Shown here piece after piece: positions 40,424-48,510 of a stretch of 64,000 bases of DNA. The DNA is taken from the NCBI GenBank assembly GCA_963704595.1, contig OY969922.1, forward strand, positions 3,968,001 to 4,032,000. The letters run 5' to 3'. The stretch's first letter is position 1. Each line of letters starts with the position of its first letter. The stretch is from Acuticoccus sp963704595 (GTDB lineage: Bacteria; Pseudomonadota; Alphaproteobacteria; Rhizobiales; Amorphaceae). A program made the translations under genes and the position numbers. Under the pieces are notes generated by a model. It did no database searches, had not been told where the DNA came from, and saw only the letters and a list, made by a program, of their open reading frames with translations.

Positions 40424-42007
40424 ATGCATCATAAGAAGCTCATTCTACTTTCGACCGCTGCCGTCATGGCGACTGCCGTACCGGCGATGGCCCAGACCAA
40501 CGCCATGTCCTGCGAAGCAGAAGTCGCAGCGTTCAAGGATACCATCCGCGGCGACGACGCCTTCCCAGCGATCGAGGCGATGTTCGGCGACGTCGAGCTG
40601 CAGCTCGCCGAAGCGGTCGGCAACACGCCGGGCGAATGTTACGCCGTCCTCGCACAGTCGCAGACCCTCGTGGCTGACGCCGGCTACTCGATCGCTGGCG
40701 CTACCGATGCCGACTCGATCGCCCGCACGGAGCGCCTCAGCCGCCTCGCCGCGACCGCCGAAGCCAGCACCGTGATGGTCGAGGCCGTTCCGGCGCAGGT
40801 CGCCGTCGCAGCCGCCGAAGCCGACGTGTCGGTCGAGCAGGAAGCAACCTCCGTCGACGTCAGCCAGCGCGCCGCCGAGATCGAAGTCCGCCAGCCGCGC
40901 TCAGACGTCACCGTCGCCGCGCCGCAGCAGCGGGTCGACGTCACGCAGCCGGAGGCCCAGGTCGACGTTCAGGCCGCAGCCCCGGAAGTCCAGGTCAGCC
41001 AGCCGGCGCCGCGCGTGACCGTGCAGCAGTCGCAGCCCGAGATCGCCGTTGAGCAGACCCAGCCGCGCGTGACCATCGAGCAGCCCGAGCCCGAGATCAT
41101 CGTGCGCCAGTTCCAGCCGGAAGTGGTCATCAACCAGCCGCAGCCGAAGATCACCGTTTCGCAGCCGGAGCCGGAAGTCGCGGTCGTGCAGCCGGAGCCG
41201 AAAGTGATCGTGCAGGCCGCCGAGCCGCAGGTTTCCGTCACGCAGGCCGAGCCGAACGTCGAGGTCGAGCAGGCGAGCCCGGAAGTCAGCGTTTCGCAGC
41301 GTCAGCCCGAGATCGAGGTGATGCAGCAGGAAGCGCGGGTGAAGGTCGAGGAATCCGAGCCGGTCGTTCAGGTGTCGCAGTCGGCGCCGGAAGTGAACGT
41401 CGCGCAGGCCGAGCCGATCGTCGACGTCAACCAGAACGCAGCCAAGGTCGCCGTTTCGCAGGGTGAGGCCGAAGTTGCGGTCGCACAGGAAACCCCTGCC
41501 GTCTCCACCGACATGGCGAACACCGCATCCGTGACGGCCACCCGTGAGACCGGCGGCGCCGAAGTCGCGGTCGAGACCGAAGCCGAACCGACCATCGTGA
41601 TCGCCGACGTCGACACCGACACCGTCGTCGCGGCTGCCGAAATGGACGCCATCGCAGTGCTGGAAGTCAATTTCGAGTTCGATTCCAGCGAGATCACCTC
41701 GGCCGAGCGCAACTCGGTGCTGACCGAAATCACCGACCTCGTGGCAGACACGCCGAACGCCGCCGTGCTTCTCACCGGCTACGCGAGCCCGATCGGCAAC
41801 ACGGAATACAACGAGAAGCTCTCCGAGCGCCGCGTTGACGCCGTGGAAGCTGCGCTGATCGACATGGGCGTCGAGTCGGATGCCGTGCGCACCCGCAGCC
41901 TCGGCGAAGCCAACACCGAGGTTCCGGCGACGGAAGACGACCGTTCGCCTGAGAACCGCCGCGTGGAAGTGCGCGTCGTCGACCTCAGCATCGTCGACCG
42001 CGGCTGA
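40424..42007 (+). CDS. OmpA-like envelope protein with a 9-residue tandem repeat domain
   Basis: A 527-residue exported protein. Residues 1-23 are a signal peptide (cut near AMAQ). A helical segment follows (about 24-123, with cysteines at 30 and 72). Residues 124-357 are about 26 tandem 9-residue repeats of the form P-x-V-x-V-x-Q-x-x. After a short linker, residues from about 410 form an OmpA-type peptidoglycan-associated domain (VNFEFDSSEIT, NEKLSERRVDAV, NRRVEVRVV). The usual aspartate that binds diaminopimelate is replaced by serine (GYASPIG, about residue 455), while the paired arginine (about 470) remains. GGAGG sits ahead of the ATG at 40424. It is monocistronic, ending at a strong terminator. 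Confidence 0.85.
   Translation: MHHKKLILLSTAAVMATAVPAMAQTNAMSCEAEVAAFKDTIRGDDAFPAIEAMFGDVELQLAEAVGNTPGECYAVLAQSQTLVADAGYSIAGATDADSIARTERLSRLAATAEASTVMVEAVPAQVAVAAAEADVSVEQEATSVDVSQRAAEIEVRQPRSDVTVAAPQQRVDVTQPEAQVDVQAAAPEVQVSQPAPRVTVQQSQPEIAVEQTQPRVTIEQPEPEIIVRQFQPEVVINQPQPKITVSQPEPEVAVVQPEPKVIVQAAEPQVSVTQAEPNVEVEQASPEVSVSQRQPEIEVMQQEARVKVEESEPVVQVSQSAPEVNVAQAEPIVDVNQNAAKVAVSQGEAEVAVAQETPAVSTDMANTASVTATRETGGAEVAVETEAEPTIVIADVDTDTVVAAAEMDAIAVLEVNFEFDSSEITSAERNSVLTEITDLVADTPNAAVLLTGYASPIGNTEYNEKLSERRVDAVEAALIDMGVESDAVRTRSLGEANTEVPATEDDRSPENRRVEVRVVDLSIVDRG
40793..41494 (+). repeat. Tandem 27-bp (9-codon) coding repeats, about 26 copies
   Basis: The translated period is exactly nine residues throughout, without gaps. 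Positions 3 and 5 are Val or Ile in nearly every copy, position 1 is usually Pro or Ala, and position 7 is usually Gln (for example PEVQVSQPA, PRVTVQQSQ, PEIAVEQTQ, PEVVINQPQ). DNA copies have diverged, so this is an old repeat. The alternating hydrophobic pattern suggests one short beta-strand per repeat. Confidence 0.85.
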
Positions 42008-42037
42008 TACCTCAGCCCGATCGACACGAGACTGAAG

Positions 42038-42065
42038 CGGGGCGCCGAAAGGCGCCCCGTTTTTG
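42038..42065. terminator. Strong terminator after the OmpA-like gene
   Basis: CGGGGCGCC, a GAAA loop and GGCGCCCCG form a perfect 9-bp stem followed by TTTTT. It ends the OmpA-like transcript and lies just before the converging MGH1 operon. Confidence 0.92.
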
Positions 42066-42074
42066 CGTTCTGGA

Positions 42075-43145
42075 TCAGGCCGAGGTGATGGTCCGCTCAC
42101 CCTCGTCGAAGAGGTGGATGTTGTCGCGCCGCGCCCTCAGATGCAGCACGTCGCCGGGCACCGCGACATGGTCTCCCGGCGCACGAACGGTGATTTCGCC
42201 GATCCCCTCGGCCTCGACGTAGTAGAAGCTGTCGCCGCCAAGATGCTCGGCGACCACGATCGGCCCGGTAAAGTCCGCCTCCTCGGCGCCGACGAGAGAA
42301 AGGTCCTCCGGGCGGATGCCAAGCTGGACGGGGCGGCGCCCGCCATCGACCTTGCGCTCCGTCGTGAGCGCATGGCCACCGACGGTGACTTCGCCTGCCG
42401 CGCTCTCCGGCTCGCACGGCAGGATGTTCATCGTCGGCGAGCCGATGAAAGTCGCGACGAAGACGTTGGACGGATTGCGGTAGAGGTCGAGCGGCGCGCC
42501 CATCTGCTCGATGCGGCCCGCGGAGAAGACGACGATCCGGTCCGCCAGCGTCATCGCCTCCACCTGGTCGTGCGTCACGTAGATCATCGTGGCGTTGAGC
42601 TTGGCGCGCAGGCGGGCGATCTCGATCCGCATCTGGACGCGCAGCGCGGCGTCGAGGTTGGAAAGCGGCTCGTCGAACAGGAAGGCGGCCGGGGCGCGGA
42701 CAATGGCGCGGCCGATCGCGACGCGCTGGCGCTGCCCGCCGGACAGGTCCTTCGGCTTGCGGTCGAGCAGCGGCTCCAGCCGCAGGATCGCGGCGGTGTC
42801 GTCCACCGCGGCCTTGATCTCGGCTTTCGACGCGCCGGCGACCGAAAGCGGGAACGCCATGTTCTCGCGAACCGAAAGGTGCGGGTAGAGCGCGTAGGAC
42901 TGGAACACCATCGAGAGGCCGCGCTCGGGTGCCGAGAGCGCCGTCACGTCCTTGCCGTCGATCAGGATGTGGCCGGCGGTGGTCTCCTCGAGGCCTGCGA
43001 TGAGGCGCAGCATCGTCGACTTGCCGCAGCCGGACGGGCCGACGAACACGACGAACTCCTTGTCCTCGATCGCGAGATCGACGCCCTTGATGACCTCGAT
43101 CGCGCCGAACGACTTGCGGATGTCCTGAAGGTCAATGCGTGCCAT
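42075..43145 (-). CDS. MalK/UgpC-type ABC transporter ATP-binding protein of the MGH1 operon
   Basis: A 356-residue sugar-transporter ATPase. Walker A is GPSGCGKST (residues 36-44), the signature LSGGQRQRVAIGRAIV, Walker B FLFDEPLSNLDA, then a C-terminal OB-fold regulatory domain. ATG at 43145 begins MARIDLQDIRKSFG; the gene overlaps the glycosidase gene by 14 bp. It is the last gene of the operon and energises the two permeases upstream. Confidence 0.93.
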   Translation of the reverse strand: MARIDLQDIRKSFGAIEVIKGVDLAIEDKEFVVFVGPSGCGKSTMLRLIAGLEETTAGHILIDGKDVTALSAPERGLSMVFQSYALYPHLSVRENMAFPLSVAGASKAEIKAAVDDTAAILRLEPLLDRKPKDLSGGQRQRVAIGRAIVRAPAAFLFDEPLSNLDAALRVQMRIEIARLRAKLNATMIYVTHDQVEAMTLADRIVVFSAGRIEQMGAPLDLYRNPSNVFVATFIGSPTMNILPCEPESAAGEVTVGGHALTTERKVDGGRRPVQLGIRPEDLSLVGAEEADFTGPIVVAEHLGGDSFYYVEAEGIGEITVRAPGDHVAVPGDVLHLRARRDNIHLFDEGERTITSA

Positions 43146-44400
43146 CGCCGGCTCCTTTCGCGAAATCGAGCCATGCTGCGGCCGTCCAGGTGAAGCTGCC
43201 GCCACCGAGCGGCGCGCCGTCGAGCGGGCTGTAATACTCGTAGAACCCGCCCTCCTTCACCAGCGCCGCACTGTCGGCGCGCACCCGCTCGGCGCGTGCC
43301 GCATCGCCCCGCTCGGCGAGCCCCATCGCTACAAGCCAGTTGACCACCAGCCACACCGGGCCGCGCCAGTAGCGCTTCTGGTCAAAGTCGGGCGCCGCGG
43401 GGTCCCAGCTCGGGACCATGTAGCGGCAGCGCTCGGCGATCCGGTCGAAGTGGGCGTTGAGGGCGGCGGCCCGCTCCGGCGGCAGGTCGCCGGCGAGGAA
43501 GCCGAGGAAGGACGCGGCGGAGACCGCCGTGCCGCGCGCCCCGGTGCGCACGTCGCGCGTGGTGTAGGCGCCGATCTCCTCGTTCCACAGACGGTCCATG
43601 CCGGAGCGCAGGCCCTCGGCGCGCCGGGCGGCGTTGCCGGCGACATCCGCGCGGCCGATGGCCTCCGCGAGGGCGGCGAGCGCGGTCTCGGCGCGGGCGA
43701 GGATCGCCGTCATTCCGGGGTCCGCCACGAAGAATGGCGACTTTTCGGGCATTGCCGCCTGGTTCCAGGCGATGGCGCGGCCGAACTCCACCAGCGCGAT
43801 GTAGCGCTCGTACTGCTCCTTGGTGGGGCGCATCGCGGCATCGACGTGGCCGAGGTCGCGGCGCTGGAAGGGGGCGACGTTGCTGGCGTCGACGGCCTCC
43901 AGCGGCCCGTCCCAGTCCGGCAGGTTGTCACGGCCCGATTCCCACGGGTGGATCACCGCGATCGCGCCGGTTTCCGGGTCGCGCCGCGCGATCTGGAACC
44001 ATCGGTGCCAGCGGTCGATCGCCTCGACCAGCCCGGCGAGGATCTCGCCCCCGAGCGCGCCGCGTTCCATCAGCCGCTGGGCGGCGATGGCGAGGACGGG
44101 CGGCTGGGTGATGCCGGACGTCGGCGGCCGGTGCGTGGTGCCCCACACGGCGGGGCCGGGAAAATAGCCGTCGTCGTCGCTGTGGAAGACGATGTGCGGG
44201 ATCATCCCGTCGGCCCATTGCGCCGCGGCCAGCGTCTGGAGCTCGCGCACCGCGCGGGCGGGGTCGATGTGTGCGTAGCCCAATGAGGCGAAGGCGGAAT
44301 CCCAGTTCCACTGGAACGGGTAGAGGCCCTTCGTCGGGATCGAGAACTTGCCCCGGTCGTTCTCGCGCAGGATGGCGATGGCTTCCTCGTCGCGGGTCAT
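43132..44400 (-). CDS. MGH1/GH63-type glycoside hydrolase
   Basis: A 422-residue cytoplasmic enzyme (no signal peptide) with an alpha/alpha toroid fold. Marks are FQWNWDSAFASLGY with aspartate 34 as the likely acid, WGTTHRPPTSGITQPP, HPWESGRDNLPDWD, RYWRGPVWLVVNWL and EGGFYEYYSP with the likely catalytic glutamate. These fit the mannosylglycerate/glucosylglycerate hydrolase branch of GH63. It would split a solute imported by the linked transporter into sugar and glycerate (or similar). The start overlaps the stop of the permease gene by 4 bp. The substrate is inferred; sucrose- or trehalose-like targets cannot be ruled out. Confidence 0.85.
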   Translation of the reverse strand: MTRDEEAIAILRENDRGKFSIPTKGLYPFQWNWDSAFASLGYAHIDPARAVRELQTLAAAQWADGMIPHIVFHSDDDGYFPGPAVWGTTHRPPTSGITQPPVLAIAAQRLMERGALGGEILAGLVEAIDRWHRWFQIARRDPETGAIAVIHPWESGRDNLPDWDGPLEAVDASNVAPFQRRDLGHVDAAMRPTKEQYERYIALVEFGRAIAWNQAAMPEKSPFFVADPGMTAILARAETALAALAEAIGRADVAGNAARRAEGLRSGMDRLWNEEIGAYTTRDVRTGARGTAVSAASFLGFLAGDLPPERAAALNAHFDRIAERCRYMVPSWDPAAPDFDQKRYWRGPVWLVVNWLVAMGLAERGDAARAERVRADSAALVKEGGFYEYYSPLDGAPLGGGSFTWTAAAWLDFAKGAGDGTH

Positions 44401-45662
44401 CCCTTCACGCCCCCTGCGGTCAGGCCCTTCACCATGAAGCGTTCGGCGAGGAGGAAGAGGAACAGGATCGGGATCGTCGTCACCACGGCACCAGCCATAA
44501 GATATTGCCGCGGCACCTCGCTGGAATTCAGCGAGACCACCGCGCGGGAAAGCGTGAAGATCTTGGGATCGTCGAGGAACATGAACGCGAACAGGAACTC
44601 GTTCCACGCGATCATGAAGACGTAGAGGCCAACCGAGGCGAGCGCCGGAAGCGACAGCGGCAGCGTGATCCTGCGGATGACGCCGACGCGCGACAGCCCG
44701 TCCATCAGCCCCGCTTCCTCGAGCTCCGCCGGCACGCCGCGGAAGTAGCCGGAGAGCATGTAGATCGCGACGGGCAGCGTCGTCGCCGGATAGACGATGA
44801 GGAGGCCCGCGATCGTGTTGCGCAGGCCGAGCTGCGAGAACACGGCGTAGAGCGGGATGACGAGGACGATCGCCGGCACGAGGTAGATGAGGAGGATCGA
44901 GCGCGACAGCGCCTGCCGGCCGGGGAAGTTGAGCCGCGCCACCGCGTAGGCGCCGGGCACGGCGAAGGCGAGGCAGATCACCACCGTCAGCGTCGAGACC
45001 ACGAACGAGATCAGCATGTAGCGGCCGAAATCGTAGGTGGTGAAGAGCTCGATGTAGCTGGAGAAGAGCGAGCCGAGGCCCTGGCTGAGGTCAATCGAGA
45101 GATCGAGCGGGTTGGCGATCAGGCTCTGCTGCGTCTTGAAGCTCGTCATCACCAGGACGTAGAACGGCAGGATCACGATCACCGCGAAGAAGATGTGCCC
45201 GAAGATGCCGAGGCTCGCCGCCAGCGCATGCTCGGTCGCCCGGCGCGTCTGTTTCGCGAGCGTGACCGTGCGCAGGCTGATGGCGAGAATGCCGACCAGC
45301 GCCACCGCCGTGAGGACGAGCCCGCCCGCCTGCCATGGCACCTCGTGGATGAGCGGCTGGCCGTAGGGCGCGCCGAACGCGGCGGCGATGATGATCGCAA
45401 CCACCAGCAGATCGAGGATGCTGCGGTAGCCGAAGGTGCGCTCGGCGTGCGGGCGCCATGCGAGCGCGACGCCTGCCAACGCGCCCGCCACAGCCGCGCC
45501 GCCGAGCTGCGGCGTCATCGCCGTGCCGGTGACCAGGGTGAGCGTGACGCCGCCGAGGAGGTGCAGCGTGACGCCCCACAGGACGCCGAGGACTGCGGCG
45601 GTGAGCCAGCCCGGAAAGCGGCGCGCCTCCATCCGGGCGCGCGCGGCCTGTGCGGCGGTCAT
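44397..45662 (-). CDS. MalG-type ABC permease with extended N-terminus
   Basis: A 421-residue permease, about 140 residues longer than usual MalG proteins. The extra N-terminal part (residues 1 to about 135) has four hydrophobic stretches, for example GWLTAAVLGVLWGVTLHLLG and ILDLLVVAIIIAAAFGA. The core permease with its EAA loop (ELEEAGLMDGLSRVGVIRRI) follows. ATG at 45662 overlaps the upstream permease stop (ATGA). The four extra helices are an oddity also seen in some related rhizobial transporters. Confidence 0.9.
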   Translation of the reverse strand: MTAAQAARARMEARRFPGWLTAAVLGVLWGVTLHLLGGVTLTLVTGTAMTPQLGGAAVAGALAGVALAWRPHAERTFGYRSILDLLVVAIIIAAAFGAPYGQPLIHEVPWQAGGLVLTAVALVGILAISLRTVTLAKQTRRATEHALAASLGIFGHIFFAVIVILPFYVLVMTSFKTQQSLIANPLDLSIDLSQGLGSLFSSYIELFTTYDFGRYMLISFVVSTLTVVICLAFAVPGAYAVARLNFPGRQALSRSILLIYLVPAIVLVIPLYAVFSQLGLRNTIAGLLIVYPATTLPVAIYMLSGYFRGVPAELEEAGLMDGLSRVGVIRRITLPLSLPALASVGLYVFMIAWNEFLFAFMFLDDPKIFTLSRAVVSLNSSEVPRQYLMAGAVVTTIPILFLFLLAERFMVKGLTAGGVKG

Positions 45663-46951
45663 AGCCCCTCTCCTTTCGGCAGTGCGCGGAAGTAGAGGAG
45701 CGCGAAGATGAGGAGCATCACGAAGATCACCACCGCGACGGCGGCGCCTGCGCCGAGATTGCCGATGGCGAAGCCCTGATAATAGACGTCGACAGTCAGC
45801 GTCCTCGTGCCTGCGGCGCCGCCGGTGAGGAGGAAGATGTCGTCGAACTTGTTGAAGGTCCAGATGAACCGCAGCAGGAAGAGGACCGCGAGAATGCCGA
45901 CGATCTGCGGCATCGAGAGGCGGAAGAACTTCTGGAACGGGGTCGCGCCGTCCATGTCGGCGGCCTCGTACATGTCGGTCGGGATCGACTGCATCCGCGC
46001 CAGGATGAACAGGAACGACAGCGGGAAGTAGCGCCACGCCTCGAACGCGATCACCATCGCGAGCGCCAGCGGAAACCCGAATTCGAGGCCAAAGAAAGAG
46101 ACCGGCACCATCCGCTCGCCGAAGAAGTTCACCGGCCCTTCCGAAACGCCCATCGCCTGGATCATCGCGTTGACGGTGCCGGAGAACGGGTCGAACAGGA
46201 CGAGCCAGGTGAAGGCCATCGCGATGACCGGCGCGACGTAGGGGAAGAGGTAGAGCCCGCGCAGGATCGACCGGCCGCGAAAATCCCGGTTGAGGAGCTG
46301 CGCCGCGACGACGCCCAGCACGATGGCGCCCAGCGTCCCGAACAGCGTGTAGGCGATGGTGACCCACATCACCTGCCAGAACTCCTCGCCATCGAACACC
46401 GCCCGGTAGTTGGCGAGCGAGAATTTCAGGTTGGTGAGGACGTTTGGCGCGCTGACGGTGGTCAGCGCCTCGGTGTCGCGCGGGTCGACGGGGTTGGCGA
46501 GGTAGGCCTCGGCGGCGCGCACGCGGATCTCGAGCTCGGCGCGGGCGCCGGGGTCGAACGCGCCGAGCGCGCAGGAGAGCGAGCCGCCCTCCAGCGTGCA
46601 GCGGTTGTCGAGGTCGATCGGCTCCAGCCCTTCGGGCCAGGTGTCGTCGAGGGTCGTGTCGGAGAGCGCGGCGTCGCGGGAGGAGTTGCGCAGGCGGTAC
46701 TGGATGGTCGCCTCGTCGCCGGGGGCCGCGAGGTCGCCGCGCAGCCGCTCGTTGGAGAGGAGCGCGGGCGGGCGCAGGTCCGCGATGCCGACGGGCTTGA
46801 AGCTGATCCAGATGTTCGCCGCGAGCGGCAGAAGCACGATCGCCATCACGATGGCGACCGTGGGCAGGATCATCGTATAGGCGAGGCGCGACTCGCGCCG
46901 GGCGATCGGCCCGACGCCCTTGTCGACGAGTGGTCCTGCGCTGTCCGTCAT
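45659..46951 (-). CDS. MalF-type ABC permease with a DUF11-like periplasmic insertion
   Basis: A 430-residue permease. After the first helix (about residues 26-50) there is a periplasmic insertion at about residues 62-165. It contains GDEATIQYRLRNSSRDAALS, DTWPEGLEPIDLDNRC and GGSLSCALGAFDPGARAELE, the signature of a DUF11/Ig-like surface repeat including its cysteine pair (C118, C127). The permease core continues with the EAA loop YEAADMDGATPFQKFF. E. coli MalF carries an unrelated folded P2 loop at the same place. It overlaps the next permease by 4 bp. Confidence 0.9.
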   Translation of the reverse strand: MTDSAGPLVDKGVGPIARRESRLAYTMILPTVAIVMAIVLLPLAANIWISFKPVGIADLRPPALLSNERLRGDLAAPGDEATIQYRLRNSSRDAALSDTTLDDTWPEGLEPIDLDNRCTLEGGSLSCALGAFDPGARAELEIRVRAAEAYLANPVDPRDTEALTTVSAPNVLTNLKFSLANYRAVFDGEEFWQVMWVTIAYTLFGTLGAIVLGVVAAQLLNRDFRGRSILRGLYLFPYVAPVIAMAFTWLVLFDPFSGTVNAMIQAMGVSEGPVNFFGERMVPVSFFGLEFGFPLALAMVIAFEAWRYFPLSFLFILARMQSIPTDMYEAADMDGATPFQKFFRLSMPQIVGILAVLFLLRFIWTFNKFDDIFLLTGGAAGTRTLTVDVYYQGFAIGNLGAGAAVAVVIFVMLLIFALLYFRALPKGEGL

Positions 46952-46960
46952 GGCAATGAC

Positions 46961-46986
46961 CGGCCGCCCGGCGAACCGGGCGGCCG
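46961..46986 (-). terminator. Perfect GC hairpin between binding-protein and permease genes
   Basis: CGGCCGCCCGG and CCGGGCGGCCG form an 11-bp perfect stem with a CGAA loop, eight bases after the binding-protein stop. No T-run follows. It probably protects the binding-protein message and lowers downstream expression. Confidence 0.7.
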
Positions 46987-46994
46987 TCCTCTCA

Positions 46995-48362
46995 TCAGAT
47001 CTTCGACAGCGTGTCGTTCATGGCGTCGACGGTGGCCGCCGCGTCACGCTCGCCGTCGAGATACTGGCGCACCAGGCGGTTGATCTCCTGGCTGTTGATG
47101 ATCTTCGACGCCAGCGCCAGCTGCCCCTCGTTCACGCCCCAGCGGGACGCGCTGTCGAGGCCGCCGACGATCTCCTTGATGGTGGCGGGATCGTAAAGCT
47201 CGGTCAGCGGCGCCTTGCGGTCGACGCCGACGGGGAGTTTTTCCCACGCAGCGACGAACTTCTCCGGCTCCTCCTCGGTGCCGCGGCGGACCGGGAACTT
47301 GCCCTCGGGCGCGATCGACAGAAGCGCCTCGTAGCCCTCGTCCATCGAGTAGCGGACGAATTCCATCGCGACGTCGGTGTTGGCGTCCGCCGTCACGCCG
47401 AGATAGCGGATGTCGCCCCAGGCTGCGCCGTCGGGGTTGGACGGGCCGGCGAAGTTGGTGACGATGCCGGTCTTGTCGGCAAGGTCGCGGCTCGCCGGGT
47501 CGTCGTTGATGGTGACGGGGGCGGCATCGCGCAGGCCGGCCAGCTCGTCGAGGATGAAGGGCGACCAGATGATCATCGCGGCCTTGCCGGCGAAGTAGAG
47601 CTCGCGCGACTGCTGCCAGTAGAGGTCGCCGGGGGGCGAGGCGTCGGCCAGCTTCTTGTAGAACTCCAGCACCTCGACGGTGGCGTCCTTGTCGAGCGGG
47701 GCGAAGCCTTCGCCGTTTACAGGCGTCACGCCGTTGGCGAGGAAGACGTGCTCCAGCACCTGGCTCATGAAGTTCTCGTCGACCTTGGTGGCGGCGACGA
47801 AGCCGTACATTTCCGGCGGGTTGTGCAGCGCCTCGATGGCGGCTTCCACGTTGGCGTAGGTGTTCGGAGCCTCGAGCCCTGCCTCCTCGAAGAGGTCCTT
47901 GCGGTAGACGATCATCTGCGTCCAGCCGTCGACCGGCACGGCGGCGGTGAGGCCGTCGAAGTCGGCCATCGCGAGCGCTGCGGGGGCGAAGGTGTCGCGG
48001 CCGAGCTCGTCGACGATCTCGTCGTTGCTCTCCACGTCGAGGATGCCGTCCTCGGCCCAGGGGAGCACGTACTGGAGGGTGTGGTAGATGACGTCGGGCA
48101 GGTCGCCGGCGGCGAACGCGGCGGTGGCGCGGGTGCCGAGGTCGGTCTCGGTGACGGGGATCACTTCGACGGTGTGGCCGGTGGCCTCCTGGAAGGCGGC
48201 AGCGGTCTCCTGCTGCTTGGCGAGGCGCTCGGGCTGCTCCTCGGTGGTCCAGAAACGGATGGTGTCGGCGTTGGCGGCGGCGAGGCCCCCGGCCAGTGCG
48301 ATGACTGCGATGACGCCGGTGGATGCCGCGCCACGCAGACGGCCCGCGATGCGAGTTGTCAT
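46995..48362 (-). CDS. ABC transporter substrate-binding protein of the MGH1 operon
   Basis: A 455-residue SBP family 1 protein with a signal peptide (about residues 1-31, ending near ANA). The mature protein starts DTIRFWTTEEQPERLAKQQE, with DVIYHTLQYVLPWAEDGILD and WSPFILDELAGLRD later. GAGGAG precedes the ATG at 48362; an upstream in-frame ATG at 48434 lacks a signal sequence. It is first in the operon SBP-MalF-MalG-MGH1-ATPase. The partner glycosidase suggests a glucosyl- or mannosylglycerate ligand. Confidence 0.92.
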   Translation of the reverse strand: MTTRIAGRLRGAASTGVIAVIALAGGLAAANADTIRFWTTEEQPERLAKQQETAAAFQEATGHTVEVIPVTETDLGTRATAAFAAGDLPDVIYHTLQYVLPWAEDGILDVESNDEIVDELGRDTFAPAALAMADFDGLTAAVPVDGWTQMIVYRKDLFEEAGLEAPNTYANVEAAIEALHNPPEMYGFVAATKVDENFMSQVLEHVFLANGVTPVNGEGFAPLDKDATVEVLEFYKKLADASPPGDLYWQQSRELYFAGKAAMIIWSPFILDELAGLRDAAPVTINDDPASRDLADKTGIVTNFAGPSNPDGAAWGDIRYLGVTADANTDVAMEFVRYSMDEGYEALLSIAPEGKFPVRRGTEEEPEKFVAAWEKLPVGVDRKAPLTELYDPATIKEIVGGLDSASRWGVNEGQLALASKIINSQEINRLVRQYLDGERDAAATVDAMNDTLSKI

Positions 48363-48481
48363 GCTCGTTCTCCTCAAAAGCGCGAGGGAGACGCCGGTGC
48401 GAGACCGGCGCGCAGGCCCCCGCGCGTTTCCCATGGGCGCACCAACGCCCCGTCCTCAAAGCCGCTCTGAAGCGGCATTGA

Positions 48482-48499
48482 TATTAAGGTTCTTTAATA
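48482..48499. promoter_or_regulatory. Palindrome upstream of the MGH1 operon
   Basis: TATTAA and TTAATA flank GGTTCT in an AT-rich patch, 120 bp upstream of the binding-protein ATG and just after the dihydroorotase-like stop. It is a candidate operator or promoter element. No regulator gene is adjacent. Confidence 0.4.
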
Positions 48500-48510
48500 A
48501 TCCGACGGTG

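Noticed and set aside
40793..41494. Regular 27-bp periodicity considered as a CRISPR array or minisatellite
   Set aside because: The repeats are coding, in frame, diverged at DNA level and have no unique spacers of constant length.
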